DNA from: Orientallactaga sibirica
Taxonomy: Eukaryota; Chordata; Mammalia; Rodentia; Dipodidae
Direction of reading: 5' to 3'
Length of the DNA: 64,000 nt
Assembly (NCBI GenBank): GCA_036365145.1
Contig: JAEOAD010000603.1
Coordinates: forward strand, 2,728,001 to 2,792,000
Shown: one piece after another, positions 9,514 to 22,585 of the stretch
Layout: the number at the start of each line of letters is the position of its first letter
How positions within the stretch are numbered: the first letter of the stretch is position 1
The notes under the pieces: generated by a model
What the model saw: only the letters and a program-made list of their open reading frames with translations
Told to the model about the DNA's origin: nothing
The model's database searches: none
Position numbers and translations under genes: made by a program

Positions 9514-9712
9514 GCCAGGCATAGTAGCACACGCCTTTAATCCCAGCACTTGGGAGGCAGAGGTAGGAAGGTTGCCAAGAGTTAGAAGCCAGCCTGAGAC
9601 TACATAGTGAATTCCAGGTCAGCCTGGACTACAGTGAAACCCTACCTCAAAAAAAAAAAAAAAAAAAAAAAAAAGAAAAAGAGAAAAAGAAAAGAAAAGA
9701 AAAAAAAAGAGG
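9514..9712 (+). mobile_element. B1-like SINE with long A/GA tail
   Basis: 'gccaggcatagtagcacacg' head, 'aatcccagcacttgggaggc', 'cctgagactacatagtga', 'gaaaccctacctc', then an A run of about 25 and a GAAAA-rich tail. An imperfect duplication (gtggaatattt / gtgggatattt) flanks it. Confidence 0.92.
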
Positions 9713-10677
9713 TGGGATATTTCAAGACTGGCCCTATAGTCTTCTGGAGCCTAGTTCCTATCCACAATCACTCATACTTATTGTGATTTTGAACAATTAT
9801 TTAGACACTTGAGCATTTGATAATATTTTGTTTACTTCATACTCCAATCCCTTCCTATGTGAAACAAATCGAGTATTGGTTTGTTGTGATAATGTGAAAT
9901 GTATTATGAGATAACATATCCAATGCTCTTATAAAGAGTAGCCATGAATCAATATTGATTAGTTACCAGATAATTTTCTGTCTCTGGTGTTATGCACACT
10001 CATTTATACAACAATTAAATTTTAAAGGATCAATTCTTTTAGCCTTTATATGAAAATCCATTTTATATTTGAGGTAGCCTTTAATTTGTGTGGAAAGTTT
10101 CCAGATATAAAAGAATGACTGTGTCAATAGAAATCTCTTCATAGTGGGCCATTGTTCACTGTAAATGCAGTGGAACCTTTATAAAATATGACCTGCTATA
10201 GCATGAAATTAAGCAAAATCCTATTGATTGGTGCTTATTACTGAAGACAAAACAGAAGATTCTTGTTATATTATTTTAATATATTTCTCAGTTGTCAAAA
10301 CACAAAGAATCATATTTTAATGAAGTCCATCTTTGGGGGAAAAGTGGAACAAAATACTATTGGTTTTCACTTTTACAGAACACTTAAATTAAATATATGG
10401 AGGGTAGACACTGATATGGGAGTCTCACATGTCTGGGAGTTATGAACAAAAAAATTAAAAATTAATAAAGATAAAGTAAAAAAATAGAATTCTTGATGTG
10501 AAATTATTGGTAATGTAAAACACCAGATAAGGACTGAATTTTTCAAGTTGGTGAAGTTTAAAGCAACTTATTTTCCATGACTATATTTGGTCTAAAACTT
10601 CACATAGCTATTAACCTGAATATCATTCACAGAAAAATTAATATTTATATAAATAAATATAATATATGCAATATATA
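9713..10677. other. Unassigned AT-rich DNA
   Basis: No gene, RNA or repeat family recognised. Short open frames here (for example 10263-10445) have no features of a protein. Confidence 0.5.
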
Positions 10678-11038
10678 TGTGGTAGTTTGAATAGATGGCC
10701 CCCAATATATTCAGTGTTTTATTAGTTTGTAGTTTGCATCTGCAGCCACCTAGCTCGAGGCAGTGTCTCTTGGTGGATCTTAAGGTGTGGTGGTGGGTTT
10801 AGGATTTCGATCTAAAGATATGCAAGGTGTGCCTAGCTGGGGTTCCTGAGTTGTGCTGTGCTGTGTAGCTTTTGGCTTTTGGCTTTCTCTGTCTCTGCCT
10901 GGTCCTGTAAGAGCAGGCCAGCCTTTTCAACCATTATGGAACTTCCCCTGGATCTGTAAGCTTCAATAAATATCCCTTCCTCCATACCCGTGCCTGGTCT
11001 AGAAGTTCATCTCAGCGAACCTGAAATTCTCTGTTAGA
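10678..11038 (+). mobile_element. Solo LTR, MaLR/ERV-L-like family
   Basis: About 360 bp starting TGTGGTAGTTTGAAT. The 3' half has 'gaacttcccctggatctgta' followed by a poly(A) signal AATAAA at 10965-10970, then 'agttcatctcagcgaacctg'. The reverse complements of three other places here (21427-21808, 23788-24172, 62004-62389) share the same landmarks in the same order, so it is one LTR family. Flanks are ATATA-rich, so a 5-bp duplication (ATATA) is present but weak evidence. Confidence 0.78.
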
Positions 11039-14000
11039 ATATATAATATATAAATAAATATAATATTAATTTATATTCTGAATTCATTGCATTATATTAA
11101 CAGTTCTCCTTTGAATATCTTAATAATATATGTCACACTTATAAACTGCTTGAAATTGAATGCTATGTTTTATATGTTTTGTGTTTCAGACAATATCATA
11201 GTATCTGTCATAAATGAGAAGCTCTTCATACATTGATGACGATCACACATGTATGACTAGTACACAATCTACTTTAGGATGAGGAGATAGTAATCCCCAG
11301 TTCTGACTGTTTCCTTCTTTTCAGAGCGCTATCCTTTTAACATAGTCCTTCTTCCTCTCTCTGTTCCTATAGACGTGTTCCCCAGAATCAAAAAGTGACA
11401 GTCTGGGAGTAGGCACTGGGCTTGTTTTGCCAGCTGTTTTCATCTTCTCACACTGCTTTGGGGTCCACCTTCAGGGTAGGATGCAGTGCTCTGTTCTACT
11501 CCTAACCTCCTAACCAGCTTGGGGATGTAAGGCTGCAGGTGAGTCCTATTGTTCTTCCAGTTTGTCTACGCACATATGGGTGACCCTGGCAAATCCTTTT
11601 GTGAAAGCATCAACACCTGGAGATTAGTATATTGGCCACTGGGTATTATTTTTCCTCCATCTTCCTATTCCTGTTGCCTAACTGCCTCAGAGCTCAGATA
11701 GGAACCTGTGGAGTGTTGTGTACTGACTCTCTTGAATTACAACCGTTTCTATCCACATATCATTTATATTGGAAATGTCACTGGCACAAAGACCTGGGTG
11801 GGGTGGATGGCATGAAGATCATTAACACTTACTTAGCTGGAGCTCATATCAGCAGATGTGGGGAACCATTCTATGAGACAGAGTGTTTCTCATTTGAGAA
11901 GTCATAAAACAGGCTGTAGGAATGCCACATGCCAACAGGCATTAGAACTGTGGTATTTATATTGTGACAGAATCCCACAGTACCTCTAAATTTCCAAGAC
12001 TAGTCACCAGATTTTTCCTAATAACTGTCAAGTGAATGACAAAAGCCTGTATCTATAGCTCCACCACCAGTGCTACAGTTTGATTTCCAAGTACCCTAAC
12101 CGCTTGTAATGGTAGACTATTTTTGTTTTGTTCTCCAAACCAGTGTACATTTCCAAGACTCTCATCTTCCTAAATGTGTTAATGTTGTGGCAGAATCATT
12201 TTCTTCTCATGCCACTGGTGTGTTGCTGTGTTGCCTTCACTGATTAGAAGCTATAAAGCTGTACCAAGCACTTTTTTTTGCATCTCATTTTCGTCAGAAG
12301 TTCCACATAATGTCTCACATTATGTCTCACATAATGATTTTTTTAAGCATTGTTACATCTCTATGGCTAGCAATCTTCACTTCATATATTCCAAAAACAT
12401 AATAGAAATCCAGGCATGGTAGGAAAAGGAAGGGATGGAGGGAGACAGAGGGAGACAGAAACACATGCACTATAATTCCTTCCTGGGTGATACCTTATCT
12501 AGGATGTGAATTTATTATTCCAAGCAAGTGGAGCTTAATGGAAAAATCTGTAGCATCTCAATGGGAATTATCATCTTGTGTGAATGTGGCATGTGTGAGT
12601 TGCGTAAAAAATGAAATTATCTCTATTGTAATCCCTGATCCCTTAAATCATAGAAATACCTAGTAGTTTTATCCTATTTTCCCTCTTCTCCAATTCTTTA
12701 ATAAAATCTGCTCTATCTCTTTCTGTGATCTATGTCCCTTTATGCTGGCTGGACAGGTTCCTAAAAACAGTTGTCTTTTAATGTATAAGTTTTCTAGCAG
12801 TCTGTCTATCAGATGGTAGGCTCCCAGCAAACATTTATTGAATGTAATTGTAAATTAAGTGGATGTAGGAAATGCAGAATTATGCCAATTCAAAGCCCAA
12901 TGACTCAGGGTATAGTTTAAATCTCCCTAGACATCTGTGGCCTCCTGTGTTTATTGAAATAATGTCTCCTTTTCAGAGCTGTTATTAGAATTAAGAGCAA
13001 AGTAAATTGCATGCTTTATATAGATACTCAATGTAAGCTAGCTAGTACTATTAATGAATTATTAATTATTAATGAATAAGTAATAAATTACTTATAATCA
13101 TATAACTGTGAAATTAATCACAAAACTTTATATTTTACTACTGGTGATTTATAATTATTTTTGGCAATCAAGTAGCAAATATCCTACCACACAGAATAAC
13201 AAGTCATAGCACTAGGGAGTTACATGATATAAAAAGTTAGGAGTTGAGGATAGAAATATCAACATACCATAGATTTTTTTTTCAAGTTTTTTTTTATAAT
13301 TACCTTATATTTTCATTAGAACCATTACCCAGAAACAGTTTTGTATGGGAACTGGGCCTGACATAATGACCTCCCCATCTCATGACAGTTATTTTTTTCA
13401 AGAAGTCACATGCTGATGCTGTGGTCCAATTTTAGGGTGGCTATCCACAATTTCTTTAAATAAAGGAAGCCTTAGAGATCCCATGTGTCTGATCTAATGA
13501 CAAAAGCATAAGTAAGGGATCATATGTACTGCAGTTTAGGTCAACTTGCTACATAAGAAGTTTATGAAATCTTGATGGGGAAATTAACTCCTAAAAGTAC
13601 TGTGGGTAACATAGTCCGCTGTGAGAAAATTTCTTCTGAATTCCCAACAAATGTCTTTCAAAGAAATTTTAGAAACATACTGTTTTATCATTGCAGATGG
13701 CTTGTGTTTTGCAGGTTTCAAATGTCCCACAATGCACATTACTTTCTGTGCATCATCAGTTCTCAGAGCCCAAAGATCATCTCTAAGGACCGCTTTGATT
13801 TGGAGATTGCAGGCTCTCTGTTCCTTGTTCTTTTCTCCCATGTACTTTTCTCACATACATTCTCTTTCATGTGCACTTGAACATCTTTATCATACTTCTC
13901 ATATCTGAGTTTAAAATCTCACTTCTAAAAAGCATAGTGTTTTGTTCAAGATTGATTTCTCTTTAGCTTTGTAACAAAATAAACTCAAGAACAATTTTAC

Positions 14001-15935
14001 TGAAACATGAATCCTAACCCACAATGTACATTGTATTTGAGTGAATGTAACTTTGCACCACTTCAGAAGTCTGGATCATTGAATTCTGTAGCCATTGCTT
14101 CAGGCTTTGGGTGGCACCCTGAAATAGAGCAAACCCATCTCCACCTCCTTTTCTTTAGAAGGGATACTGTTACTGTGTCTTTCATAAACCATTTTGAGTT
14201 TCTGAGATAAAAGACAATAGCAGAAATGAATAAATGTATTGTTGTGAGACTAAAATGAAAATAGACAAAATTTTACCAAGCAATAAATGACTTTATCTCT
14301 GGCAAGGTTGCAACATAATGCTGTTATTGAATGTAATGGGATTCAATCTGATATAATAATCTCAGAATTTAAATAGAAATCAAAGACTGTCTTAATTTCA
14401 AACATATTGAAGCTTGGTTCTCAGCAAATCTATGATAAATAAGAAGTTACAGCCACTTAGACCTGTTTGAAGTTTATGAAGTATTGCATATAAACAAGTC
14501 ATATCCCCATAGCAAGGCACAATGGTAATTAATTCAAGCTAAACTTTGAAAAATACATATGAAATATCCTTTTCATAGGTGTAACACTTCATTGTAAATT
14601 TTACAATCAAATCAACTTGATGAATGAGTAATATCATTGAAGTTAATCATTTTTTGCTAGTCATTTCTTCTTAATGTTATGCATTAAATAGGAAAATCAT
14701 TAACAAAACATCTTATACCGAGCAAAGAGACTGAATAGAAGTTAACACTTTAATATTGACCTTAGAAATTTCTCTTATTTTTTATTTTGAAAATTTTAAA
14801 GTAGAAGGGATTAAAGAAAACACATATAATGATTCTCCATTTTGCTTTCCCCCAAATCTACCAGGTGAACACTTTTGTACATTTGATTTTACATACTGTT
14901 ACCATGCACGTCTATTTAGACTTACACTTACTTGAAGTTAATTTTTGTGTTGTTGTGTCAGGAAATATTAATTTTCCTATATGCACCATGAATTGCTTCA
15001 GTAACACTTTTGAATCAATATTGTTCACCCAATTGAATTATCTTTATCAAATTATCATTATCAAAGACAAACTGATAATATCTAGCACTTGTTTTTTTAA
15101 CTTTCTTGTGCTATTACAACACTCTCTTGATGAGTATAGGTTTGGAATAGATCTTTAAATCATTCTTCTATTCTGTCAGAAGGGTGCTATGGCTATTGTA
15201 AGACCTTTTTACATTCATGTCCATTCAAAAATGTCTTGTCAATTTTATAAGCTCACACTGGAAAAATATTGAAAATATGTAGACTCTGTAAATTAGCCTG
15301 AGAAAATTAAAGCTGTTAATGGTATTTAGTCTTCAATTCATGAATACTTGTGTGTCTCTTCAATTATTTTGACTATCACTAGTTTTTCCTGCAATGAGTT
15401 TTCTTAGTTTTCATGGTAAAAGTCTTGCATAGATTTTATTCTATTTATCATTGCATTTTTCATGATTTATTGTCAGCATAAATACAATTGTTTTTACATT
15501 TAATTTTTAAATTATTTATTCTAACATTTAGTCATTATAATATAGTACTAGAATTGATTTTTCATATTGATTGTTCATTCTTTGAGCAGACTTAATTCCT
15601 TTATCATTAGAAGTAACATTTTGTTGATCACTTAGGGTTTAGTGTATAAAAAGATTCTGTTATCTATAAAAGGTTAAATTTTCCTTTTTCCCTCCACTGC
15701 TTAGACCATATATCTATATTTAAAATTCCCTTGATTTTTTTTTGTATCATCCATGAATATAGGACAGTGGGATTGTGTTGTAGAATACTTTTCTTGTTTT
15801 AGAAATTAGGCAAAAATTCTAAATTATTCTTACACCCTTTGCTATGATAGAAAATTCACTTCTTTTGAAGTTTCTTTTTATTACTAGATTTCTATTTTAT
15901 AAATCACAAGTGAATATTGAGCTTTCTCAAAAGTT
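11039..15935. other. Long AT-rich interval, no gene recognised
   Basis: About 4.9 kb. 11300-11910 is somewhat richer in GC and may hold an old repeat, with an open frame at 11632-11907 that shows no protein features. The rest is AT-rich, apparently single-copy sequence. Open frames at 13572-13908 and 14829-15158 look like chance: they have no domain pattern and overlap on both strands. Confidence 0.5.
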
Positions 15936-16138
15936 TGTTTTTTAATTTATTTATTTGTGTGTGTGAGAGAGGGAGAGAGAGAGAGAATGGGAGCACCCGG
16001 GCCTCCAGCTGCTGCAAACAAACTCTAAATGCATGTACCATCTTGTGCATCTGGCTTACATGGGTCCTGGGGAATGCAACCTAGGTCCTTTTGATTTGCA
16101 GGCAAGTGCCTTAACCATTAAGATGTTTCCCCAGCCCA
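15936..16138 (-). mobile_element. tRNA-derived SINE (Dip-like)
   Basis: Reverse complement of the usual element: T/TTTA tail, (GA)n, 'gcatgtaccatcttgtgcat', 'gcttacatgggtcctgggga', 'ttaaccattaagatg'. Flanked by a 10-bp duplication CTCAAAAGTT at 15926-15935 and 16139-16148. Confidence 0.92.
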
Positions 16139-16361
16139 CTCAAAAGTTATTTTTTAATTTATTAAGATTATGTATTCATTTGGCTCACTATTAATATATT
16201 CAGTTTTTCTGATTGATTTTCAAATATAAAACAATAATATTTCTATAATTTTGTCATAATATATCATAATTTCTGTAAACTGTGGGATCAACTTGTAAAT
16301 ATTTTATTATGTTACAATTTTATATCTATTCTGTGAGTGATATTATACACTTTCCTGTTCT

Positions 16362-16562
16362 TTTATTTTAAATATTTTTACTTATTCATGAGAGAGAGAG
16401 AGAATGGGTGCACCCATGCCTCTTGCCCATGCAAATGTAATCCAGACACCTTTGTCACTTTGTGCATCAGACTTTAATGTGGGTACTGGGGAATCAAACC
16501 CAGGTCAGCAGGCTTTGCAAACAAGCACCTTTTAACCAGTGAACAATCTTCCCAGCTCCATT
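16362..16562 (-). mobile_element. tRNA-derived SINE (Dip-like)
   Basis: Same layout as 15936-16138 ((GA)n, 'tgggtactggggaatcaaac', 'ttaaccagtgaacaatcttc'). A near-perfect duplication, TTTCCTGTTCT / TTTCCTGTTTCT, flanks it at 16351-16361 and 16563-16574. Confidence 0.9.
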
Positions 16563-16574
16563 TTTCCTGTTTCT

Positions 16575-17497
16575 TAACCTTACTTTCATCTCTATGGTAT
16601 TTTAAGTCAAGAACTAAATTATTTATTTTAATACTTTCATTTTTACCAATGCAGCTAGAAAAATCATAGCTTCAAATAATCATCTGTACCTTAATTGTTT
16701 TCAGCAAGTTCTGATAGTATTTCATTATTTTTTTCAGCAATTTCAAAATAAAGAAAAAGAATTTCCCTTTAACCAAAGTACATATAATAACGTTTAAAAT
16801 TTCCAAGTGCACAAGGCTTCTTCATTTCCTTTAAAATATTACTATAGTTTTTTTCTGTCTTGTGATCAAAGGATATAGCTTTTTACTACATGAACTTTTA
16901 GTATGTTCTAATATTGATCAAGTTTTGTGAATGTCCAAATGTAGTTTTAGATGTTTATTTATGTGATTCTCTTGATTATTCCATATACATACACAGCATT
17001 GCCCTACTTTGACTGAAAATCAAATTTTAATAATTTAATTAAGTATTTGCTTCATTGACCTTAGGTATGCTTCCTCTTGCATTTCTTACAGTGTTCTAAA
17101 AAGTAGGGGTTGCATTACCAGCGCACTGATTTTCTAGTACCTCTTTTTGTGAGTGCAAACTTGCAGCACTGGAAAATTTCACATTACATTTCATCATTTC
17201 AGCCTGAATTGTACTTTATGTAATATAAATATTATCCTTGATTCTGGTTTCTTATTCTTTTCAATAAATGTGAGTTTATTCATAGTTTTGAAGTCCATGC
17301 AACCTTCTAGTTTAGCTTATTTTGATATTTTTCAATACAGTGTTTATTTCTTTATATTCTTTAGCTCAGTTGATGATGTTTGTTGATGTTTGCTTGCTAG
17401 GTTCTTAAATCAAAAGCATAATAAAGGGGCTGAGAATATATATAGTAAAGAAGACTTGCCTGGTACATGCAAGGAACTTGGTTAAAGCTCAACACCA
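16575..17497. other. Unassigned AT-rich DNA
   Basis: No gene or repeat family recognised. The open frame 17153-17386 is hydrophobic low-complexity sequence and not convincing. Confidence 0.5.
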
Positions 17498-17708
17498 GGG
17501 CTGCAGAGGTGGTTCAGTGGTGAAGGTTCATGTTTGCAAAGCTTAATGGTCCAGGTTCAATTCCCCAGCACTAACGTATAGACAGCTGCACAAACTGGTG
17601 CATATATCTGGAGCTCATTTATAGCTGCTAGAAGTCCTGGCATGCACATTTTCTTACTCTGTTTTTCTCTCTCTTTCAGCTTGAAAATAAATAAATAAAA
17701 ATATTCAT
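17498..17708 (+). mobile_element. tRNA-derived SINE (Dip-like)
   Basis: 'gggctgcagaggtggttcag' head, 'ggttcaattcccc' B box, 'tctggagctcatttatagc' body, (TC)n then (AAAT)n tail. Flanks gttaaagctcaacacca and gaaaaagcttagtacca look like an eroded duplication. Confidence 0.88.
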
Positions 17709-17850
17709 GAAAAAGCTTAGTACCACATAAGGAGAAAAACGAGGAATAGCTGAGAGGGTAAGAAAAAGAGGAAGATGTGGAACATGGGAGTGAAGAAAAG
17801 GAGATGAAGAGGAAAAGAAAGGAGAAAAGACCAATGTTGATGGAGAGATA

Positions 17851-18110
17851 TTAATTAATTAATTAATTAATTTATTTATTTATTTATTTATTTATAAGGA
17901 GAGAGAAAGAGAGAGAGAGAGACAGAGAGAGAGAGAGACAGACAGAGAGAGAGAGAGAATGGGCACAACAGGGCCCCTAGCCACTACAAATGAACTTTAG
18001 ATACAAGTACCTCTTTGTGCACTTGGCTTTACATGGGTACTGGGAAATCAAGCCCAATTTGTTAAGCTTTGGAAGCAAGCACTTTAATTGGTGACCATCT
18101 CTTTAGCCCA
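17851..18110 (-). mobile_element. tRNA-derived SINE (Dip-like) with expanded tail repeats
   Basis: The tail reads (TTAA)n and (TTTA)n at 17851-17893 and a long (GA)n tract at 17896-17960 on the plus strand. The body then runs back to 'gggctaaagagatggtcacc' on the minus strand. The (GA)n part is much longer than in sister copies. Confidence 0.9.
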
Positions 18111-18192
18111 AGAGGTATGAATTTAGTCAAAAGGGAAACGTTATAAACTATTTCAGGTAATATGAATTTATGTAACAATTTTGAAAATAGTA

Positions 18193-18283
18193 TGGGGCTG
18201 GAAAGATGGCATAATGGTTAAGGCACTTGCCTGTGAAACCTAAGGACCTAGGTTTGAATATCCACTGCCCACATAAGCCAGCA
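18193..18283 (+). mobile_element. 3'-truncated tRNA-type SINE without tail, with target duplication
   Basis: Only the tRNA-like head is present: 'ggggctggaaagatggcata', 'ggttaaggcacttgcctg', 'aggtttgaatatcc', ending at 'cataagccag'. The body and the A-rich tail are missing, yet AAAATAGTA occurs at both edges (18184-18192 and 18284-18292). That pattern fits a tailless retroposed copy rather than later deletion. Confidence 0.72.
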
Positions 18284-18292
18284 AAAATAGTA

Positions 18293-20171
18293 ATTATAAT
18301 TCTGAGTGTTATAAACCTACTACACTTACTACCCACCATGATTTCTTATTCTGAAAATTAGGGCTAATAATATCAAGGGTAATTTTAAGTAGTTAAGATA
18401 TATTAGAAAATCAAGTTTTCTTAATAGAAAAACAGCCTATCTCAGAGCAAAGTTTGTTACATGTCTGTTCCCCAGCACTTTAATCAGAGGTAATCAACCA
18501 TGTTAATTGCAAATCACAAGAAATTTAATTCATTTTAGAGATCTGGTGAAACTGAGCTGCATGCATTCTAATGATACTTTGCCAAATTATCTCAGTACAT
18601 AATTTCTCTTTGCTCAGAAGCTGAAGAGCTCTTACAAATATATGCCTTAATGTACATTTAACCTTTCTTTATTTACATATTTTCTGAATTTAGTAGGCTC
18701 TGTGTTCATTTCTATTGTCCTTACATAGTTTTATTTTATTTCAGATGACTAAGAAATAGTTGTTAGTGAAGATAAGACTTAATCTCAATGTGCCTGGATA
18801 AGTCTTGGTTTATTCCAGCTATTATAAAATTTGAATTAGTATTTTTCCCTTTTCCTAAAAGTAGTTTTGGAAAGTTTTATTATATGGTTATAATACTCAT
18901 TTATACTTAGAATAATTAGTCACTACTGTGTTTTCTATGTGAAGAATATTGCCTTTTAACATTTTACCTTTTACTGTGAAAAAAAATAAATGCCTATGAT
19001 AAAGGAGGTAACAAGTTACCATAAGAGTGATGTTCAAGGTTCAGTAATTAGTGTTTTCATTACTTCTCCAGGGACCAGTTATCTGGAGCACTTACGGAAC
19101 AGTGCACATATCCTTAGTTTCTTTGCTTTTTCCAGGTACAGGTACAAACCAGTCTTGTCATCAGCACTGTGTTCCCATCCTCTCCATCACTGGATGCCTT
19201 GGTGCAGATTGCACTGGACATTTGTATCTATTTAAAATCTCTGACAAAATGTCTCCCCTTGCCTCTGAAAGACAAGCTCAAGATGAAACCAATTTTGTTT
19301 TATTTTAAGAAATATGCATAATCCTTAGAATAGGGCTGGTTCAAACATTTGTAATATGCAAAGAGCCATGTCTTATTACACCCTATATTACACCCTATAC
19401 CACTAAAAATCATGAAGGACAGAAAAATCAGATCTAGTCCCTTTCCTCAGAATTCTTTAGGAAGACTACAGAGATAATTTTATGGAGCTGTTGTGTTAAG
19501 AGTTACATTAGGTGTGAGATAATCTAGGTTTGCCATAGAAGTTCAAAGAAAATTGTCATTAAGGACTAGAAATAGAGATGTCAATAAGTGAAATGGCCAT
19601 GACCTCAAGCTTAATGCATAGACAGATTTGCTTACTCAGCAAAGCAAGATCACATCTACCATCTGTGAAAAAAAATCAGCACATTGTTTCAGGTGTGAAA
19701 ACATAGGAAATGTAATAATTCCTTAGGGAAGATTCCATGTTTTAGTGGTTTTCCTCATTTTAATGGGAAGCTGTTTTTTTTTCAAACATAAAAGCAATTA
19801 GGGTGGTAATTAGTACTCAAATAAATAAATTGATAAATAACAATATGCCTATACAATACCATAAATAATCTTTTTTTCATTAATTTTCATTTTTTCTTTT
19901 CAATTCTTCAAAGTATTTATGTAAATTGTTCCCATAGTCCCAGGTTCCAATTTATGACAACAGTGGGTATAAATCATTTTGGCTGAAACTTGTGACAATT
20001 TGGGAGGACATATACTGAGGAGTAAACACATAGAGATACAGGTTATATCCCATTTTTTCCATCTTAAAAGTTTTTACTTTATTGGACTTGAATGTCTTGA
20101 ATTCCAAGGCCTTCCTCAATAATCTATGATCATTTAAGAGAGAAAGACTGACAAATACCATATCCATGAAC
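18293..20171. other. Unassigned AT-rich DNA
   Basis: No repeat family recognised. Open frames at 18990-19308 overlap each other in two frames and show no domain pattern; an unknown exon cannot be ruled out there but nothing supports one. Confidence 0.45.
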
Positions 20172-20511
20172 TTGTTTGGTGTTTGTGTATGTGTGTATGT
20201 GCTTGTTTGTATGCATTGTGTGTGGATACACATGTGATCACGTGCATTTGGAGGCTAGAAGATGATGTCAGATTTCTACTTAAATCACACTCAACTTAAT
20301 TATAGAGTCAAGATCTGTCACTTGATCCCAGAACTCACCAGTTTGGCTAGTATATCTAGCCAGCTTGCCCTTGTCTTATCTCTGCCTCCCAAGGGCTAGG
20401 ATTTCAGGCATACCACCTGGAACTTACACACTGAGAACACTGTGAATCTGAAGTTAGGTTCTCACACTTGTATGGCAAGAGCTTTACTAGCTGAGTTATT
20501 GCCCCAGACCC
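20172..20511 (-). mobile_element. B4-like composite SINE (tRNA + 7SL parts)
   Basis: The plus strand starts with TG-rich sequence ('gtttgtgtatgtgtgtatg'), passes 'tggaggctagaagatgatgt' and 'tatctctgcctcccaagggc', and ends 'ctgagttattgccccagacc', the reverse complement of a tRNA-type head. This order matches rodent B4 elements. It is well diverged. Confidence 0.55.
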
Positions 20512-21109
20512 AAGTCTTTACTCATAAGGGTAAACCATGATGTATATAGCTCCACACATTGAAATAGACCCATCCTAGAGGAAGAAGATTTTATAAATAC
20601 CCATATAATGATGATAACACAGAGTTTATTAAATACTTCTTCAGGATGTAGTATTATTCTAAAGAATTTTTCATCCAAGAGCCCAAGTCAGGGGATGCCA
20701 GATTTTTCCTGGAAAGTGATAAATATTTGAGGCCTTACAAGCTACCCAGGCACTGTAGAAAGAGGCAGAGGGACAGGTTCCTCTTTTACCTGCACATTGC
20801 CAATCCCAACCTCCATGATACTTATATCAATCCAATAGGACATGTGTGATTTTTATTCTCATACAGAAAGAAGTAAAACAACTTTCCTCATGATACATGC
20901 CTTACCAAGTAAGCTGGGATGCCAGCCCAAGCAGTTATACTTGAAATTGTTTATTTTTTGTCTTTATAGTAGTTATTTTTTTCTTTCTAATTGACAATTT
21001 ATATATTTGAACATAATAGTTGATCATAATCTTCGCCAAATCCTTTCTTTTGTCTTTGCTCCCTTTCTGAACTTCTTTCCAATGGACCTTCTATCTTATG
21101 ACTTAAGGT
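20512..21109. other. Unassigned DNA
   Basis: No gene or clear repeat. The open frame at 20496-20678 overlaps the edge of the B4-like SINE and is not convincing. Confidence 0.45.
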
Positions 21110-21426
21110 CATGAAGAAATGAACAAGAGGCTTCCTTGCAAACAGTGTCCCAAATTATCACCCCCAATCCTCTGGTTCTTATAGTCTCTATGCCTCCTGT
21201 TTTGCAATATTGCCTTAGCCAAGAAGTGCATGGAAAAGATGTCTTATGTAGTGCTGAGAACTTGACTGTCACTTATTCTCAGGACTTTGTTAAGTTTTGA
21301 GTCACCTCAATAGCCACTATTGTCTGCCAAATGAAGATTCTCTGACCAAAGGTGAGAGGAGCATTCATCTATGGGCATAAACATATTATAAATACTTACA
21401 AGAGAAATTAAGGGATATAACATAAT
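21110..21426. mobile_element. Older rodent repeat, left piece of a split copy
   Basis: Contains 'ctatgcctcctgttttgcaa', 'gttttgagtcacctcaatag', 'ttctctgaccaaaggtgaga' and 'tctatgggcataaacat'. The last three recur at 24205-24320 on the far side of the MaLR-like element in the same orientation. It resembles an L1 3'-UTR-type (Lx-like) interspersed repeat of rodents; the family is not certain. Confidence 0.5.
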
Positions 21427-21808
21427 TGCAGTAGAAAGCTTCAGGGTGCTGAGATGAACTTCCAATCTTTGCACAAATTTGAGGAAGGGATTTAATAAAT
21501 CTTACAGAGCCAGAGGAAGTTCAAAGGTGGCAGAAGTAGGCCTGTTTTTAGAGGTCCAAACACAGAGAGAAAAGCCCCAAGCCAAAACACCCAAAGGCCA
21601 CACCACAAAAAAACACACTTCAGGAACTCTAGATACTTTGGATATCTTTAGACTGGAATTGCAAATCCTTCACCACACCTTAGGGCTGGACCCAAAGATT
21701 GGCTCAGTGACATCTCCTCCAGCCAAGTGGCTGAAAATCCAAGAAGTCTTAATAAATACCTGAATCTGTTGGGTGGTGGGTGGTGCCAATTCAAACTACC
21801 ACATTCTA
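21427..21808 (-). mobile_element. MaLR-like element, 3' LTR
   Basis: Starts at the right with the reverse of 'caaactaccacattc' and ends near 21427 with CA on the minus strand. Landmarks 'aagggatttaataaatctta', 'ggctggacccaaagattggc' and 'tctcctccagccaagtggct' match the partner LTR. Confidence 0.7.
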
Positions 21809-22426
21809 ACCATTACCACAATAGATTCAAAACCATCTCACAATGTAAATTGTACTCAGTCCAATTTCAAAGGTTCCCACAATCTTTACCAACTTAATAT
21901 AGTTTCAAAGTCCCAAGTCTCCTCTGAGATTTAAGATTGTCTCTGGCTGTGAGTCCTGTAAAATCAAACAAGTTATATACTTTCAACATATAAAGACACA
22001 GAGAAGACATTTTCAACTACTAGAAGACATAACAAGGAGAGACAGGAACAATGAAAACTCAACAACCGTCAAGCAAACATCAAATTTCTTCAGTTCAAGT
22101 CTGATTAACCAGACTGATAGACTCCAGATTTTCCAGTTCTGCCCCTACAGCTGGGCAAAGTAGCCAGGTAACACTTCCAACCCAGGCCAACATTACATTC
22201 CATGTTAGTCCTTGCAGAGTCCTGGTATATCCAAAATATCTTTGGGTCTTTATGCAAACCATTGTCCATCTTCTAATGGCTTTGCTAGGCTATCGGGGTC
22301 ATCATGACCTACCATATGCCTCATGTCAGCAGTGGCTGCTGGAACTCTGTGCAATTCATGACCACTCCACACATTTTTCAAGCTTCCAAAATTAACACCA
22401 GGTATGTAGGATACAGCAGTATTCTT

Positions 22427-22585
22427 TTTCTTTCTTTCTTTTTATTTATTTATTTTGGAGGTAGGGTCTCACTCTAGCCCAGGATATCTGGAATGCACTC
22501 TGTAGTCTCAGAGTGGCCTTGAACTCACTCTGATCCTCCTACCTCTGCCTTGGGACCAAGGGCATGAGCCACCACACCCGGCCTC
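22427..22585 (-). mobile_element. B1-like SINE nested in the MaLR-like element
   Basis: T-rich tail with TTTA repeats, 'ggaggtagggtctcactcta', 'gatcctcctacctctgcctt', 'ccaccacacccggcc'. Flanked by a 14-bp duplication with one mismatch, ACAGCAGTATTCTT / ACAGCCGTATTCTT, at 22413-22426 and 22586-22599. Confidence 0.92.

Noticed and set aside
21479..21763. Plus-strand frame of 94 codons
   Set aside because: Entirely inside the MaLR-like LTR and on the opposite strand; no domain.
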